Source of the DNA: Methylohalomonas sp034521715
GTDB taxonomy: Bacteria > Pseudomonadota > Gammaproteobacteria > Methylohalomonadales > Methylohalomonadaceae
Direction: 5' to 3'
Length of the DNA stretch: 64,000 nt
Assembly: GCA_034521715.1 (NCBI GenBank)
Contig: JAXHLY010000002.1
Span: 62,001-126,000 of the forward strand
The translations under genes were made by a program, and so were the position numbers. Numbering within the stretch: position 1 is the stretch's first letter; each line of letters begins with the position of its first letter. The notes beneath the pieces are model-generated. The model had not been told where the DNA came from. It did not search any database and saw nothing but the letters and a program-made list of their open reading frames with translations. This document shows positions 45,991-56,378 of the stretch, piece after piece.

Positions 45991-46647
45991 TTACGGCACA
46001 CTGTGGGCGCTGGCCAGCCACCTGAGCAGCGGCTCCCACTGCTCGCGGTCATAATAGGTGCGCGACGGCGGCAGTTCGAAGATTGTCAGGCCCTGCTCGG
46101 CGGCGTGCACGTAGTTCTGGCTGGCACGCAGGATAGTCAGATACTTGAGCTTTGTGCCGTTCGGCAGTTTGAGGTGATCGAGATAATCTTCCAGCTTGGC
46201 GGCCGCCAATGTATCCTCGCGCACGCGGTTGGCTACGGTCGCCAGTTTCACTTTTTTTCGCGCCACCTTGCGCAGGTCGATGAGTTCGGCCAGAAAGCGT
46301 TCCGCCGCACGCATGTCGATCGCCGACGGCATGATCGGGATAACCACTGTCTGGGCATGCTTCATCAGACCGGCCAGTCGCGCACCATGACTGGCCGCCG
46401 GCGAGTCGATAACCAGTACCTCGGTACCGCGCGGGGCCTCGGTACGGTTGGCGGTGACCGTGGCCGAATGGATAGGTGCCCGGTCAGGCGGCCGGATGGC
46501 CAGCCAGTCACGGGTTGAACCCTGCGGGTCGCAGTCGGCAAGTGCCACGTTTTTGCCGCGCTCGTCGGCAAACCAGCCGGCGATATTCATTGCCAGCGTG
46601 CTTTTGCCGCAGCCCCCTTTGGGATTAAGCACCAGAATCGACCGCAT
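45991..46647 (-). CDS. ParA/MinD-type ATPase
   Basis: From ATG 46647: MRSILVLNPKGGCGKSTLAM carries the deviant Walker A with the signature lysine. VALADCDPQGSTRDWL and VLVIDSPAA give the A' and Walker B motifs. 218 residues, a short single-domain form without a DNA-binding extension and without a ParB neighbour. Orphans of this type position cellular complexes; here it lies next to the phosphoribulokinase gene, which recalls McdA-like carboxysome positioners, though that link is only a guess. Intact. Confidence 0.82.
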   Translation of the reverse strand: MRSILVLNPKGGCGKSTLAMNIAGWFADERGKNVALADCDPQGSTRDWLAIRPPDRAPIHSATVTANRTEAPRGTEVLVIDSPAASHGARLAGLMKHAQTVVIPIMPSAIDMRAAERFLAELIDLRKVARKKVKLATVANRVREDTLAAAKLEDYLDHLKLPNGTKLKYLTILRASQNYVHAAEQGLTIFELPPSRTYYDREQWEPLLRWLASAHSVP

Positions 46648-46791
46648 GAAGCCCCCTCGCAATGCGCCGGAGGAAAACATTTCCCCTGCATTGCTAACGT
46701 GTTGAATCCGTGGTTGTTATCAGTTGTCGGTGCCGTGCGTGGCGCACACAACAGCTAAAAAGTATAACGTTTTTTGGCGAAATTTCCGGCA

Positions 46792-47673
46792 TCACGCCCG
46801 TCCCCCGTCACGTCCGGCCATCATTTCATGCATGACCGGATAGATAATCAGCTGCATGGCGAAGGCCTTTTTGCCGGCCGGGACGACGATGGTATCCGGT
46901 GCCGACATGAACGAGCCTTCCAGCATCTCCAGCAGGTAGCGGAAATCCACCGGCAGTTTCTGCTGGTTGCGGATGTGGATCACGCAGTAGCTTTCGTCGT
47001 CGGTCGGGATCTCCGCGGTGGCAAAGGGATTGGCGGTATCGACCGTCGGAATACGCTGGAAATTGATATCGGTGCGCGAGAACTGCGGCATGATGTAATG
47101 AACATAGTCGTGCATGCGGCTGAGGATCATGGCAGTGGCGTCCTGGGCACTGTAGCCGCGTACTGCCTTGTCGCGGTGGATTTTCTGGATCCATTCGAGG
47201 TTGATGATCGGCGCGACACCGATAAGCAGATCGACATGCTGATAAACATTGACCTCATCAGTGACGATGCCGCCGTGCAGACCCTCGTAAAACAGCAGAT
47301 CGGTATTTTCCGGCAGGGGTTCCCAGGGTGTCAGCGAACCGGGCGGATGATTGTGCCGGGCCGCTTCCTCATCATTATGAACATAATAGCGACGCTTGCC
47401 GGTACCATGCTCGCCATATTCCCTGAATACGGCCTCGAGCTCGGCGAACAGATTGCCCTCGGGGCCGAAGTGGGTCAGTCGCCGGCCCTCGGCCTCGGCC
47501 TTTTCCGTCTCGGCATCCATGGTCGCCCGGTCATAGCGGTGGAAGCAGTCGCCCTCGATGATCGCCGGACGGATGCCCTGGGTGCGGAAGATATGTTCGA
47601 AGGCACGCTTGATGTTCGATGTCCCCGCACCGGATGAGCCGGTCACCGAGACTATCGGGTGTTTTTTCGACAT
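46792..47673 (-). CDS. prkB: Phosphoribulokinase
   Basis: 293 residues, class I octameric type. P-loop GSSGAGTSNIKRAF, then AIIEGDCFHRYDR, HFGPEGNLF, LLFYEGLHGG and VNVYQHVDLLIGVAPIINLE. It phosphorylates ribulose 5-phosphate to ribulose bisphosphate. The length and GDCFHRYDR motif match the Calvin-cycle enzymes of proteobacteria, but some heterotrophs carry similar genes and no RuBisCO lies in this window. Intact, monocistronic or paired with the ParA gene on the same strand. Confidence 0.9.
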   Translation of the reverse strand: MSKKHPIVSVTGSSGAGTSNIKRAFEHIFRTQGIRPAIIEGDCFHRYDRATMDAETEKAEAEGRRLTHFGPEGNLFAELEAVFREYGEHGTGKRRYYVHNDEEAARHNHPPGSLTPWEPLPENTDLLFYEGLHGGIVTDEVNVYQHVDLLIGVAPIINLEWIQKIHRDKAVRGYSAQDATAMILSRMHDYVHYIMPQFSRTDINFQRIPTVDTANPFATAEIPTDDESYCVIHIRNQQKLPVDFRYLLEMLEGSFMSAPDTIVVPAGKKAFAMQLIIYPVMHEMMAGRDGGRA

Positions 47674-47783
47674 GAATGTACTCGTTTCCTGCCGGGACGG
47701 ATCACAAGCCTAGCCGGTTTTGTCATTCACTGACAGTCGGATCGGCGTCGGACCGCCGCAGGCGTTATAATCCCGCCCCACTT

Positions 47784-49564
47784 ATGTCTGCAAAATCCCA
47801 ATCCCAAGTATCGGACCTGCGCCTGTACCGTCGGCTGCTGGGCTATGTCGCCCCCTACCGGATCATATTCCTGCTGTCGGTACTGGCCATGATCATCGTT
47901 GCCGTGACCAATCCGGCGGTCGCCGCGCTGATGGAGCCGATGTTCGACGGCGCCTTTATCAACAAGGACCCGGATACCATGGTGCGGATCCCGCTGCTGC
48001 TGGTGGCTGTCTTTTTCATCCGCGCCGCCGGCAGTTTCGTCAGCAGTGCCGCGCTGCAGGTGGTCTCCAACAAGGTGGTACTGGACCTGCGCCGGGCCAT
48101 GTTCCGGCGCCTGATGCGGCTGCCGCTGCGTTATTTCGATCAGCATACCGCCGGCAGCCTGATGTCGCGCTTTACCTACGATGTCACCCAGCTCAAGGAT
48201 GCCAGTGTCTATGTACTCAATGTCCTGCTGCGCGATGCCCTGGCGGTCGTCGGCCTGGTGGCGTGGATGTTTTATCTCAACTGGCAACTGTCGCTGGCGG
48301 TACTGGTGGCGGCGCCGCTGATCATCGGTGTCATGTCGGTCATCCGCAAGCGGCTGCGGCGCATGAGCCGTATCGTGCAGGATACGATGGGTGATATCCA
48401 TCATTCACTGGATGAATCCATTCAGGCGGTGCGCGAGATGCGGCTTTACGGCGCCCATGATCAGGCCGGCGAGGCCTTCGTCGGTGCCGCCGATCGCCAC
48501 CGGCGGTTCAGTATCAAGTTTGCCATGGCCGCGGCGGCCAGCAGTCCGGCTGTTCAGCTCATCGCCGCAATCGCCCTGTCCGCCATCGTCTACCTGGGTG
48601 CCCAGCAGGCGCTGGCCGATCGCATTACCGTCGGTGAGTTCATTTCCTTCTTTACTGCCATGGCACTGCTGCTGACGCCGCTCAGACATCTGGCGACAAT
48701 CAACGAGTTTCTGCAGCGGGGACTTGCGGCGGCGGAGACCGTATTCGGTCTGCTGGATGAAGCGGCCGAGCCTGACAGCGGTACCCGCGAACTCAAGGAT
48801 GTGCATGGTGCCATCGAATTCCGCAATGTCAGTTTCAGCTACGACAGCGAGCGCGGCTATGCCCTGCGCGATATCAATCTGGATATACGCCCGGGTGAAT
48901 CGGTGGCACTGGTTGGCGCCTCCGGTAGCGGCAAAAGCACGCTGGTGAGCCTGTTGCCGCGTTTCTACGATCTACAGGAGGCAGCATATTGATCGATGGT
49001 CAGGATATCCGTGAGGTAACACTGGCCTCGCTGCGTGCCAATATTGCCATGGTGCGCCAGGACGTCGTGCTGCTGAACGATACGGTGCGTAACAACATCG
49101 CCTATGGTGCGCTCAGGGAAAGCGCCGATGATGAAGCGGTCAGGGCCGCCGCCGAGGCCGCGCAGGCGATGGAATTCATTAACAAGTTGCCGCAAGGTAT
49201 GGATACCGTTATCGGTGGCCGCGGCACGAGCCTGTCGGGCGGTCAGCGCCAGCGCCTGGCGATCGCGCGCGCGCTGCTGAAGGATGCACCCATCCTGGTT
49301 CTGGACGAGGCGACCTCGGCGCTGGATTCCGAATCCGAACAGCAGTTCCGGCTGGCCATGCAGGCGGTGATGAAGGGCCGTACCTGCATTATCATCGCGC
49401 ACCGTTTGTCGACCGTGCAGCAGGTGGACCGGCTGGTCGTCCTGGATCATGGCCGCATTGTCGAGACCGGCACGCATGACGAACTGGTACAGCGGGATAG
49501 TGTCTATGCACGTCTCTACAGGCTGCAGTTTGCCAATGACGGGATTGCGGAATCCTCCAACTGA
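47784..49564 (+). CDS. msbA: Lipid A export ABC transporter (one frameshift)
   Basis: Flips lipid A-core across the inner membrane. Six spans (residues ~25-320) with LPLRYFDQHTAGSLMSRFTY and LDESIQAVREMRLYGAH, then the ATPase: Walker A GASGSGKSTLVSL, signature LSGGQRQRLAIARAL, Walker B ILVLDEATSAL and H-loop IIIAHRLST. The frame shifts once near 48985, between FYDLQ and LIDGQDIREV. Corrected length about 593 residues, close to E. coli MsbA (582). Start ATG 47784 just after the ATAAT-type leader. Confidence 0.93.
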
Positions 49565-49628
49565 CGACACGACAGTTCTCCGGTGACGTCATTACCTGTC
49601 ATACTGGCGAACGCCAGTATCTCCAGAA

Positions 49629-49668
49629 AGTGCTCTGCCAGTAGATAAAGTGCTCTGCCAGTAGATAA
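49629..49668. repeat. Exact 20-bp tandem duplication
   Basis: AGTGCTCTGCCAGTAGATAA occurs twice without a spacer (49629-49648 and 49649-49668). It is perfect, so it is recent or an assembly artefact. Confidence 0.9.
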
Positions 49669-49966
49669 TTACTCTCCTTTCGCCAAAATGCGCTGTCACT
49701 TCCTTGATTGTCCTCGACAAAATGACTATAAATTCTGGGAATAACGCCATTAACTGCTATTGGCGACATCAATGGCAACAGGCTCCGGGCCGTTGAGCCG
49801 CCAGTAAAAATGGACGCATACGGTGCAGTTATCGATGAATCCGGACATCACTGCCCATATGCTGAAAGCAGCAAAGGGAACATGCCGGCTATTCGTCACC
49901 TCCAAAACCCATCTACATAGCTCGTTGATTTCAGGGAAATATACTGACAATGTCCGTGAATCAGCT

Positions 49967-50011
49967 ATCTAACATTATCGGACAAACTGTCTCCCTAGCA
50001 TCTTGTTATGC
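49967..50011 (+). other. Candidate short attC or boundary site
   Basis: ATCTAAC (R'-like, RYYYAAC) at 49967 and GTTATGC at 50005 bracket 45 bases with a weak inverted repeat (GGACA...TGTCTCC). It is shorter than usual attC sites, so it may be truncated. Confidence 0.35.
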
Positions 50012-50036
50012 ATAGAATAGAAGTCAAGGATTTCAA

Positions 50037-50512
50037 ATGGACCATTCACCACAAGAAATATATGAGTTGTGGAAGATTCCCAGTGAAGAATGGCAAAAGG
50101 CAATGGCTCGGTACCGATCAGCGTCGAAGGAGTGGCAGCTGATTCCCTCGTATGTGTGGATAATTGTGTTACTTATTTCTGTGGCGGGATCTATTACTTG
50201 CCAGCATGGTGGAATAGTGTGGCGATAATTCTTAGTCTCTATTGCGCCGCTCAAATTGGTAGTCGAAGCGGAAACATAGATGGATTTCAAATCGGCTATG
50301 AGTGGGGAAAAGAAGAGGCAATTTCGAAAGCATTCAAGTTGAAGCCGGGTGAAATTGATGAAATCGTGCGAACGGGAAGCGAAATCGAGAGTGAATCGAA
50401 TCGAATACATAACCAGCAGCTCCACCCGACGCTTGACCGCTTTTCCTTTCGCTTCCGCTCCAGTCGGTCGCCCTCAAGCGCGGCTGAGCTTTGTCGTTGG
50501 GCGTTACCATGA
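50037..50512 (+). CDS. Cassette 1: two-span membrane protein (one frameshift)
   Basis: MDHSPQEIYELWKIPSEEWQ begins a polar N-terminal segment, followed by a span (PSYVWIIVLLISVAGSIT). A shift near 50190 leads to WWNSVAIILSLYCAAQIGSR as second span and GFQIGYEWGKEEAISKAFKL. The reading frame then runs through the attC, which encodes the basic tail (LDRFSFRFRSSRS). Starts 25 bases after the upstream core site. No family recognised. Codon use and base composition differ from the chromosomal flanks. Confidence 0.6.
50407..50502 (+). other. attC site of cassette 1
   Basis: Ends in GTTGGGC (50496-50502). The arms CGACGCTTGAC and GCCCTCAAGCGCGGCTGAGC are inverted partners. The 5' R' box is degenerate (ACATAAC). 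Length about 96 bases; same type as the next attC. Confidence 0.7.
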
Positions 50513-51204
50513 ACATGCTGCCACCATCACATGTGGGAAGAACGCCGGACGAAATCATCTCTAAGGACACCTACTTTGATTCCATAGGCTACATGTATCG
50601 CGCGATGTCATGGCTTAATCAGTGCGAAGCGAACCGCCCAGTATCCCATCTTGTTCTACGCCGCGATTGAAGCCCGACTCGGGATCGAATATCTCCTCTT
50701 TGAGGAACTCATCATTTCCACAGGCGCTAATCTCGGTGAGCCGAATACGCACGGTGTGTGAAGGAAGGAAATCTGAAGAAAGCTATTGAACGTGTTAGTC
50801 CTGATTACAACAAACTGCAGGAATTTACTCAGTCCGTGGTTTCAGTGGAGCCGCGAGCACCAAGATTGGTTGCTTGGAATCCGGCGGAACTTATGAAGGC
50901 TTGGGGGAGAGTTTCTGAGCATCTCCATTGGGTTGGAGTGAGAACAGAAACAACGGAGGATTCAACGTGGGCGAAGAATACCCTCGACGAAATGGATACG
51001 TTGTTGTCCTCTATCTGGGAAAGGATGACGTCCGGACAAAGCGGTATTCTTCACCCGTCACAGATGCACCCGGAAGTTCGGGATTTGTGGGAAGAATACA
51101 AACATGGAAAAATTAATAATAAGACAGTCAGGTTTCGTCTTGAATATCTACGGCCGCAACTCCGTGCGAAATACGCCCAACAAGGCGCTGCAGCCGACAC
51201 TTGA
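50511..51204 (+). CDS. Cassette 2: soluble protein of unknown function (two frameshifts)
   Basis: MNMLPPSHVGRTPDEIISKD begins eight bases after the cassette boundary. After a shift near 50640 it continues as YPILFYAAIEARLGIEYLLF and EELIISTGANLGEP; a second shift near 50750 leads to EGNLKKAIERVSPDYNKLQE and VAWNPAELMKAWGRVSEHLH. About 230 residues, mainly helical, ending in the attC (AQQGAAADT). The pattern of Arg/His in long helices resembles HEPN-like or abortive-infection folds only loosely, and I do not claim that. No family recognised. Confidence 0.6.
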
Positions 51205-51271
51205 CAGCTTCCTACCGTCGCTTCCGCTTTGGTCGGTCGCTGTCAAGTGCGGCTGAGCTTTATCGTTAGGT
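51175..51271 (+). other. attC site of cassette 2
   Basis: Best preserved of the set: R' GCCCAAC (51175-51181), arms CACTTGACAGC and GCTGTCAAGTG, and R'' GTTAGGT (51265-51271). Length 97 bases with an imperfect hairpin. Confidence 0.85.
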
Positions 51272-51299
51272 GCAACAGGAAACGTCGAGGAGCAATGCA

Positions 51300-52119
51300 A
51301 TGTCAAATATTGAACTATATCAACCACTGCTAGAGCTCTCGGCTGCTATAAAACAGTGCAATCAGGAATTACAGGGAAAGCCTGGCTGGAAGAGGAAATC
51401 TGAACTAAAGAAAGCAATTCAGAATATGGAGCAGAAATTAACAGAACAAAGTACGGACTTGATAAATAACACCGTTGATTCATGGATTCCCAGCCAACCT
51501 TTAAGTTCGTTTCTTGCTGAAGAATTGGATGAAGTCAAAGAGGCTGCGGACGAAAGCTGGCACGTTGCTATAGAAGACGTAAAGAAGCGTTTAAGTAAAT
51601 TAGCCGATAAAGAGAGCAAAAAAAGTCCGACTCGCCGGAAAATCGAAAAACATGGGTGGTGGATAGCAATCCTTGTAATTGGAATTACGATGGTGTCATT
51701 GAAGTGGTATTGGCTCATTGATGTTAATGAGCCAATAGAATCAACTGCCGGTGTCGTACAGCGAGCAAAAACCTTGGAAAAACTTCTTGACTATGATGAT
51801 TCAATGGGGTCCCGGAGTTAGGCGCGGCGGTTGGTTGAAAGGCATATTATTTTGGCCGGCCGAGCCAACCGAAGAGGAAATTGAATATGCATCGGAGTTC
51901 TTATGGACTGCTGTAGATGTATATGATTACTTGAGTGAAGAAGGTGCTCTATGTAATGCGAACCTCGCTCACAATGCAAATGATGAAAACTACGAAGATG
52001 AAATTGCAATTGCTCAGATAGCAATCGACTATATAAATAGATCGCAAAATGTCAGTAGTGCAGAGAGCGGCCCGCTTTTGATCGCTGGGGCATATGCCAA
52101 TAAATTCCCTTGTCAATAG
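51300..52119 (+). CDS. Cassette 3: single-span membrane protein (one frameshift)
   Basis: MSNIELYQPLLELSAAIKQC begins a 110-residue charged helical region (likely coiled coil), then one span (HGWWIAILVIGITMVSLKWY). A shift near 51810 leads to the C-terminal domain GWLKGILFWPAEPTEEEIEY and ALCNANLAHNANDENYEDEI. About 272 residues. The topology (coiled coil, span, soluble domain) suggests an envelope or sensor protein, but no family is recognised. It starts 29 bases after the cassette boundary. Confidence 0.6.
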
Positions 52120-52123
52120 CAGC

Positions 52124-52210
52124 AGCTAACACACGCATGCACTCGGACCGCAAAAAGTGCTGCTCGTTCCTCGCTCTACTTTTTGCTGCCGATAATACGA
52201 AGCGTTATCT
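52124..52210 (+). other. attC site of cassette 3
   Basis: R' AGCTAAC (52124-52130), inner arms GCAAAAAGTGC and CTACTTTTTGC, and R'' GTTATCT (52204-52210). A different attC type from the first two; length 87 bases. Confidence 0.65.
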
Positions 52211-52376
52211 GCGCTAACCATCCAAAGGGAACATGCCCGGGGTGTTTCTGCCTTGCAGGTAGACAGTCTCACACTCGTCTGGAGGGTCACCGAGAGCCTT
52301 TCTCTTGGCCAATTTATTTGGCACCCAGGATCAAGTCATCCTGCCCGGCAGGGCGCTGAGAGCTGTTTGAAATATT

Positions 52377-53430
52377 TCAGGGAGATTCATTATCTACTGG
52401 ATTCCGCTCTTCGGCCGGAATGACGCCTGATTTGTACAGGTGGTCTTCGTAGACCTGCAGGTGGCCATAGGCAATGCCTAGCCGATCGGCGGGGATGCCA
52501 TGTTGTTCCGCTCGTGCAAGTATGTCACCGAGAATATGTTCGGCCTCGGTGCGTTGCCCGGCCTGCAGATCACGCAGCATGGATGCGGTATAGGCCGCCA
52601 GGAACGATCCGTTAACAGCTGACGATAGTCAGCGAGCACCATCGTCGTCAGGCGGGAAGCCGCTCGCCGTGGCAACTGCAATGCATTCTTCCAGCAAATC
52701 CAGAATGAATTGTTCACCCCTGTCGGTGTGTAGAATTTCACCGATGCTGCCACGAAACAGGCAGGTTGCACCCGCAGAGCGTTGTCAGGAATATGAATTT
52801 GTTCCATAGCGCCTGCTCGATATCGGCCGCGCGTTCACAATCCAGGGCGGTGTCATTCAATATTGCTGTCAGCTGCGCGGCATAACCGTCCTGGCTTGCA
52901 TGCCGGCTACCGTAAACCAGGCGGTGAAAATCATTGAGATGATGAATATGGCCGTTGTCCCGGCGCTCCCACTGCCAGATGCGCGAAAGCCGGCCATGAA
53001 TCCTTTCGCGGCCGAAGCGCTCGTCCAGGACGGGCAGATGGGCCAGCCCGTTCAGTAACGGCAGAACACGCGTGGCTTTGCCGACGGCAGGCGCGATGGT
53101 TTCGATGGCGCTGGCCAAATCATAGGCCTTGCAGGTCAGCAGGATGATATCGTAATCATCAGTCAGTTCGGCGCGTGTCACAAGCCGTGGTTGCAGTTCA
53201 ACATCACCCCAGCGAGCTGTGAACTTGCAAACCGTCGTTGCGTAATTCATCCAGCCGATGTTCACGCACCAGAAATGTTATATCGGCATTCGCTGAGCCA
53301 GCCGCGCTCCCATGTAGCCGCCGATGGCGCCGGCGCCCAGGATGAGCAGCCGCAACGGTTGCGTTTGATTCAGCGTGTAATCCGTCTCTTCCGCATAGCA
53401 GACGGGTGAGCTGGGTTCATTGTTCATCAT
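52377..53430 (-). CDS. panE: 2-dehydropantoate 2-reductase-like protein (frameshifted)
   Basis: NADPH-dependent ketopantoate reductase family (pantothenate synthesis). ATG 53430 leads through a polar start to the Rossmann motif LLILGAGAIGGYMGARLAQR. Then YDIILLTCKAYDLASAIETI, VLPLLNGLAHLPVLDERFG (with G near the substrate site) and IEQALWNKFIFLTTL, whose Asn-Lys are family-conserved. The C-terminal domain ends QHGIPADRLGIAYGHLQVYE. Shifts near 53275, 52760 and 52620. About 345 residues corrected. Stop-start overlap with tgpA (ATGA) puts it at the end of that operon. Function as PanE is likely but paralogues exist. Confidence 0.85.
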
Positions 53431-55414
53431 GCCGTGCGCGGTTTGAATTGCCTGATCAGCTGCCGGAGGTACTTCAGCGTGGTGTTGTTGGTACGCTCGC
53501 TGGTATAGCGAATACTGATGTAGTAATCCGTGATTTCGTGGATCGTGTCGGACTGCCTGTTAAATAATCGGCCGGCACGGTTGGCGAAATCGCGCGGTCC
53601 CTCGTAGCTGCGGCGCTTGATCCCGGCCCGGCCCAGCTTGTTACAGAACCGGTCATAAAGCCGGCGGGCGCTGTCAGCCGTGTTGCGCCTGCGGCTCAGG
53701 ATCCACAGGCCTGCGGCCAGCAGGAATGCCCCGATTGCCCCGGCCAGCCAGAACGCGAGCTGTTCCCAGTTCTGGTACTGAATGCCCATACGATTCAGCA
53801 GGTCGCGCTGGCGTGTCGGTGTGTAACCCAGTACCCACTGGTTCCACTGGTTGTTGACCGCATCCCAATTGAAGTGCAGCAGTGCCAGTGCCCGGCCTGC
53901 CCATGAATCACGATTGACACCCAGGGGGTCATCAATGGTTTCCGGCAGCGCCATGTTAATACCGTCGCGGATACGGGCCGGTGATACGGCCTCGGTCGGA
54001 TCGACACGCTGCCAACTGCCATTGGCCCAGACCTCGGTCCAGGCATGAGCGTCATGCTGGCGGACGATGTAATAATCGCCGACCGGGTTAAGCGTGCCAC
54101 CCTGGTAGCCGGTGACGATCCGCGCCGGTATCCCGGCGGCACGCATCAGTACCGTGAACGCGGCGGCATAGTGTTCGCAGAAGCCTTCCCTGGTTTCAAA
54201 CAGAAACTGGTCAACCGTATCACCGGTTAGCAGCGGCGGGTTCAGTGAATAGTAAAAGGTCTGGTTATGAAACATGGCCAGTGCCTTGTCGATGATCTCG
54301 CGGGTCTCAAGGCCCTCGGCGCGCCATTCCTTGGCCAGCGCTACCGCTTTCGGATGCTGGTTGGGCGGCAGTGCCAGGGCGCGTTCAAAATCGACATTAT
54401 CGGCACCGATCAGCCGGTAGTCGGTGTGGCTGCTCAGATCGTAGCGCGCGGCGTTTGTCGATGCGTTTGTCAGCCAGCAATTGATAGTCCCGGCTGAGAC
54501 TGGCATCGTCCGGGAATACCCACCGGCATTTCGAGTGCAAAGACCCATTTGCGATTATGCGGCTCGATGGTGATCCGGTACTCAATGCCTTCGCCGTACG
54601 GCGTGACATCGACATCGCCGCGATCACGGCTCTGGCCGAGTGTCCACTTGCGGCCATCGGTATCCCATAGTATCGGTCCACGCCAGTAACGCTGTGCCGG
54701 CGGTGGCGCCTCACCCTCGAATTCGACCCGGAATGCCACGGCATCGGAATCGCTCAGCAGACTGATACTGCCCGGTGTCATGAAGTCGTCGAGGCCGGTG
54801 GTGCCGGCGTGGGCATCTTCGGGAATGCCCCACAGCGGCCCGGGCAGGCGCGGGAACAGCACAAAGACAATCAGCATCAGCGGCAGCGCCTGTGCCAGCA
54901 TGACACTGGCATGGCGCAGTTTGTACAGTGACGGCAGGGAACGCCACGGATCGTTGAGGTCTATGAGCCCCGCCAGCAGGCACAGCACGACCACCAGCAT
55001 GTACCCGGCAGTACCAATGGTTTGCGAGAAAAAGAAATTGGTAACGATTAGAAAGAATACCAGCGCGGTCATGATGTAATAATCACGATTGCGCCGGCTT
55101 TCCAGGAACTTGAACCCGGCCAGTACGATCAACAGGGCGACACCGGCATCGCGGCCTAGCAGGCTGCCGTAGTGCAGGTAGACGCCGAGCACCAGGACCA
55201 GTGCCAGCAGGTTGCGGCCAACGGTCAGCAGCCATCCGCCGGCCCCGGGGATCTGCCGGCGTATATAAACCCGTATGAGTTTCCAGCCCACCAGCGCAAT
55301 ACAGGCCACCGGTATCCAGGCCGGTGTATGGCGGCTGTGTGGGAGTACCGCGAGCACGATGGCGGCGGCCAGCCACAGCCAGTATTGCGGGCCGTCGCGG
55401 TAAAAACGCTTCAT
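53427..55414 (-). CDS. tgpA: TgpA-like transglutaminase membrane protein (one frameshift)
   Basis: From ATG 55414, MKRFYRDGPQYWLWLAAAIV starts six or seven spans of the DUF3488 type, then a periplasmic region (RYWRGPILWDTDGRKWTLGQ). After a shift near 54510 comes the transglutaminase core: DQFLFETREGFCEHYAAAFT with the catalytic cysteine, HAWTEVW with the histidine and RVDPTEAVSPAR with the aspartate. A further span and a DUF4129-type cytosolic end (LYDRFCNKLGRAGIKRRSYE) complete it. About 662 residues. Essential envelope protein in Pseudomonas. Genes moxR, DUF58 and tgpA form the usual trio. Confidence 0.9.
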
Positions 55415-56378
55415 GACCGGAAACGCGCCAGCACCAGCAGGCACCGGTGCTGGTGCTGCGGGCCGCTGTCCAGCGGGGTTTCGGTACCGGGGATCGTCAG
55501 CCGGTAGCGCATGCCGAGACGCTCGGCATCGACTACCCAGCGGCTTAGCTGACTGAGCCGGCGCTCGGTATCGCCCAGCGCCCGGGTATGGTCCCAGTTC
55601 AGGTCGAGCTGGCGCGAGCCGCTGCCGCTGAACCGTTTGATCAGCAACTCCTGGCCGCGGGCCACCGCCTTCCAGTCGATGCTGCGTATGGGGTCGCCCG
55701 GGTGGTAGTTGCGGAAACCGACGAAATCCTCCGTGCCGCTCATCTGGCCGATGGTATCTTCACCCTGGTAGTCGGTCGGCTGCGGTAGTGGCAGGGGACC
55801 GGCCGGCCGCGGATAAACAATGCCGGTCTGGTTAGCGGGGAAGTGGGTCCAGGCGCGGAACAGGCCGAGTGGGAAGCTGGTGGCAATGCGCACGCGGCCG
55901 AGCACCAGTTCGCCGCGGCTGTTCGGTGGCAATCGGCAGTTCGACGGTGTGCAGGCTGTCGGCCGGCACATCGGTGCTGACGGTCTCATCGGATTCCGGC
56001 CGGCGCAGGTCGATCGCATATTTAGCCTCGCGGTCACGGTTGTCGAAGGTGATCGGAAAATGCAGTTCGTCACCGGCAAACACCGGTTGTGGCCAGCGCC
56101 GTGTCGAGTTCCAGGCCGGCGAGATTATGATAGGTATGCAAAATGACGATCGGCATCAGGCTGCCGATCAGGAATGTCAGGGCATAGGCCAGGCTGTTGT
56201 CGTAGTTGATGGCGCCGAGCAGCATGACCACCAGGGTCACGGCATACAGCAAACCGGCGGCGGTGGGCAGTATGTAAATGCGCCGCCGGGGCAGGCCGAC
56301 TTTCTGGCGTAGTGCGGCGTAACCGGTGGAGAGGCTGGATTCCTCCATGCGTGTAAATAGCTTGTCGGCGGCTTTCAT
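55411..56378 (-). CDS. DUF58 domain protein (two frameshifts)
   Basis: ATG 56378 gives a basic start, then RRRIYILPTAAGLLYAVTLV and YALTFLIGSLMPIVILHTYH as two spans. The C-terminal part holds the DUF58 signature: VGFRNYHPGDPIRSIDWKAV followed by ARGQELLIKRFSGSGSRQLD. Shifts near 56075 and 55920. About 322 residues. DUF58 proteins work with MoxR AAA proteins, probably in assembly of protein complexes. Start of tgpA overlaps its stop. Confidence 0.88.

Larger units (their letters stand above)
49565..50036. other. AT-rich intergenic region before the cassette cluster
   Basis: About 470 bases with a clear drop in GC from the msbA side. It holds a 20-bp tandem duplication and a candidate short attC-like site. 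A minus-strand ORF of 66 codons (49750-49950) has no supporting feature. It may be a remnant of an earlier cassette. Confidence 0.4.
49967..52210 (+). mobile_element. Integron cassette cluster lacking an integrase (CALIN)
   Basis: Three plus-strand ORFs of low GC, each followed by an attC-like site ending in GTTRRRY-type core: GTTGGGC at 50496, GTTAGGT at 51265 and GTTATCT at 52204. The first two attC sites share long stretches with each other. No integron integrase or attI is present. The ORFs have no recognised families, the rule for environmental cassettes. The flanks (msbA and panE) are chromosomal housekeeping genes. Confidence 0.75.

Noticed and set aside
49750..49950. 66-codon minus ORF before the cassettes
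   Set aside because: Opposite to cassette orientation and without supporting motif; could be a relic, but not supported as a gene.
50511..51204. HEPN-type toxin identity for cassette 2
   Set aside because: The characteristic R-x4-6-H motif is not clearly present in a conserved context after frame correction.
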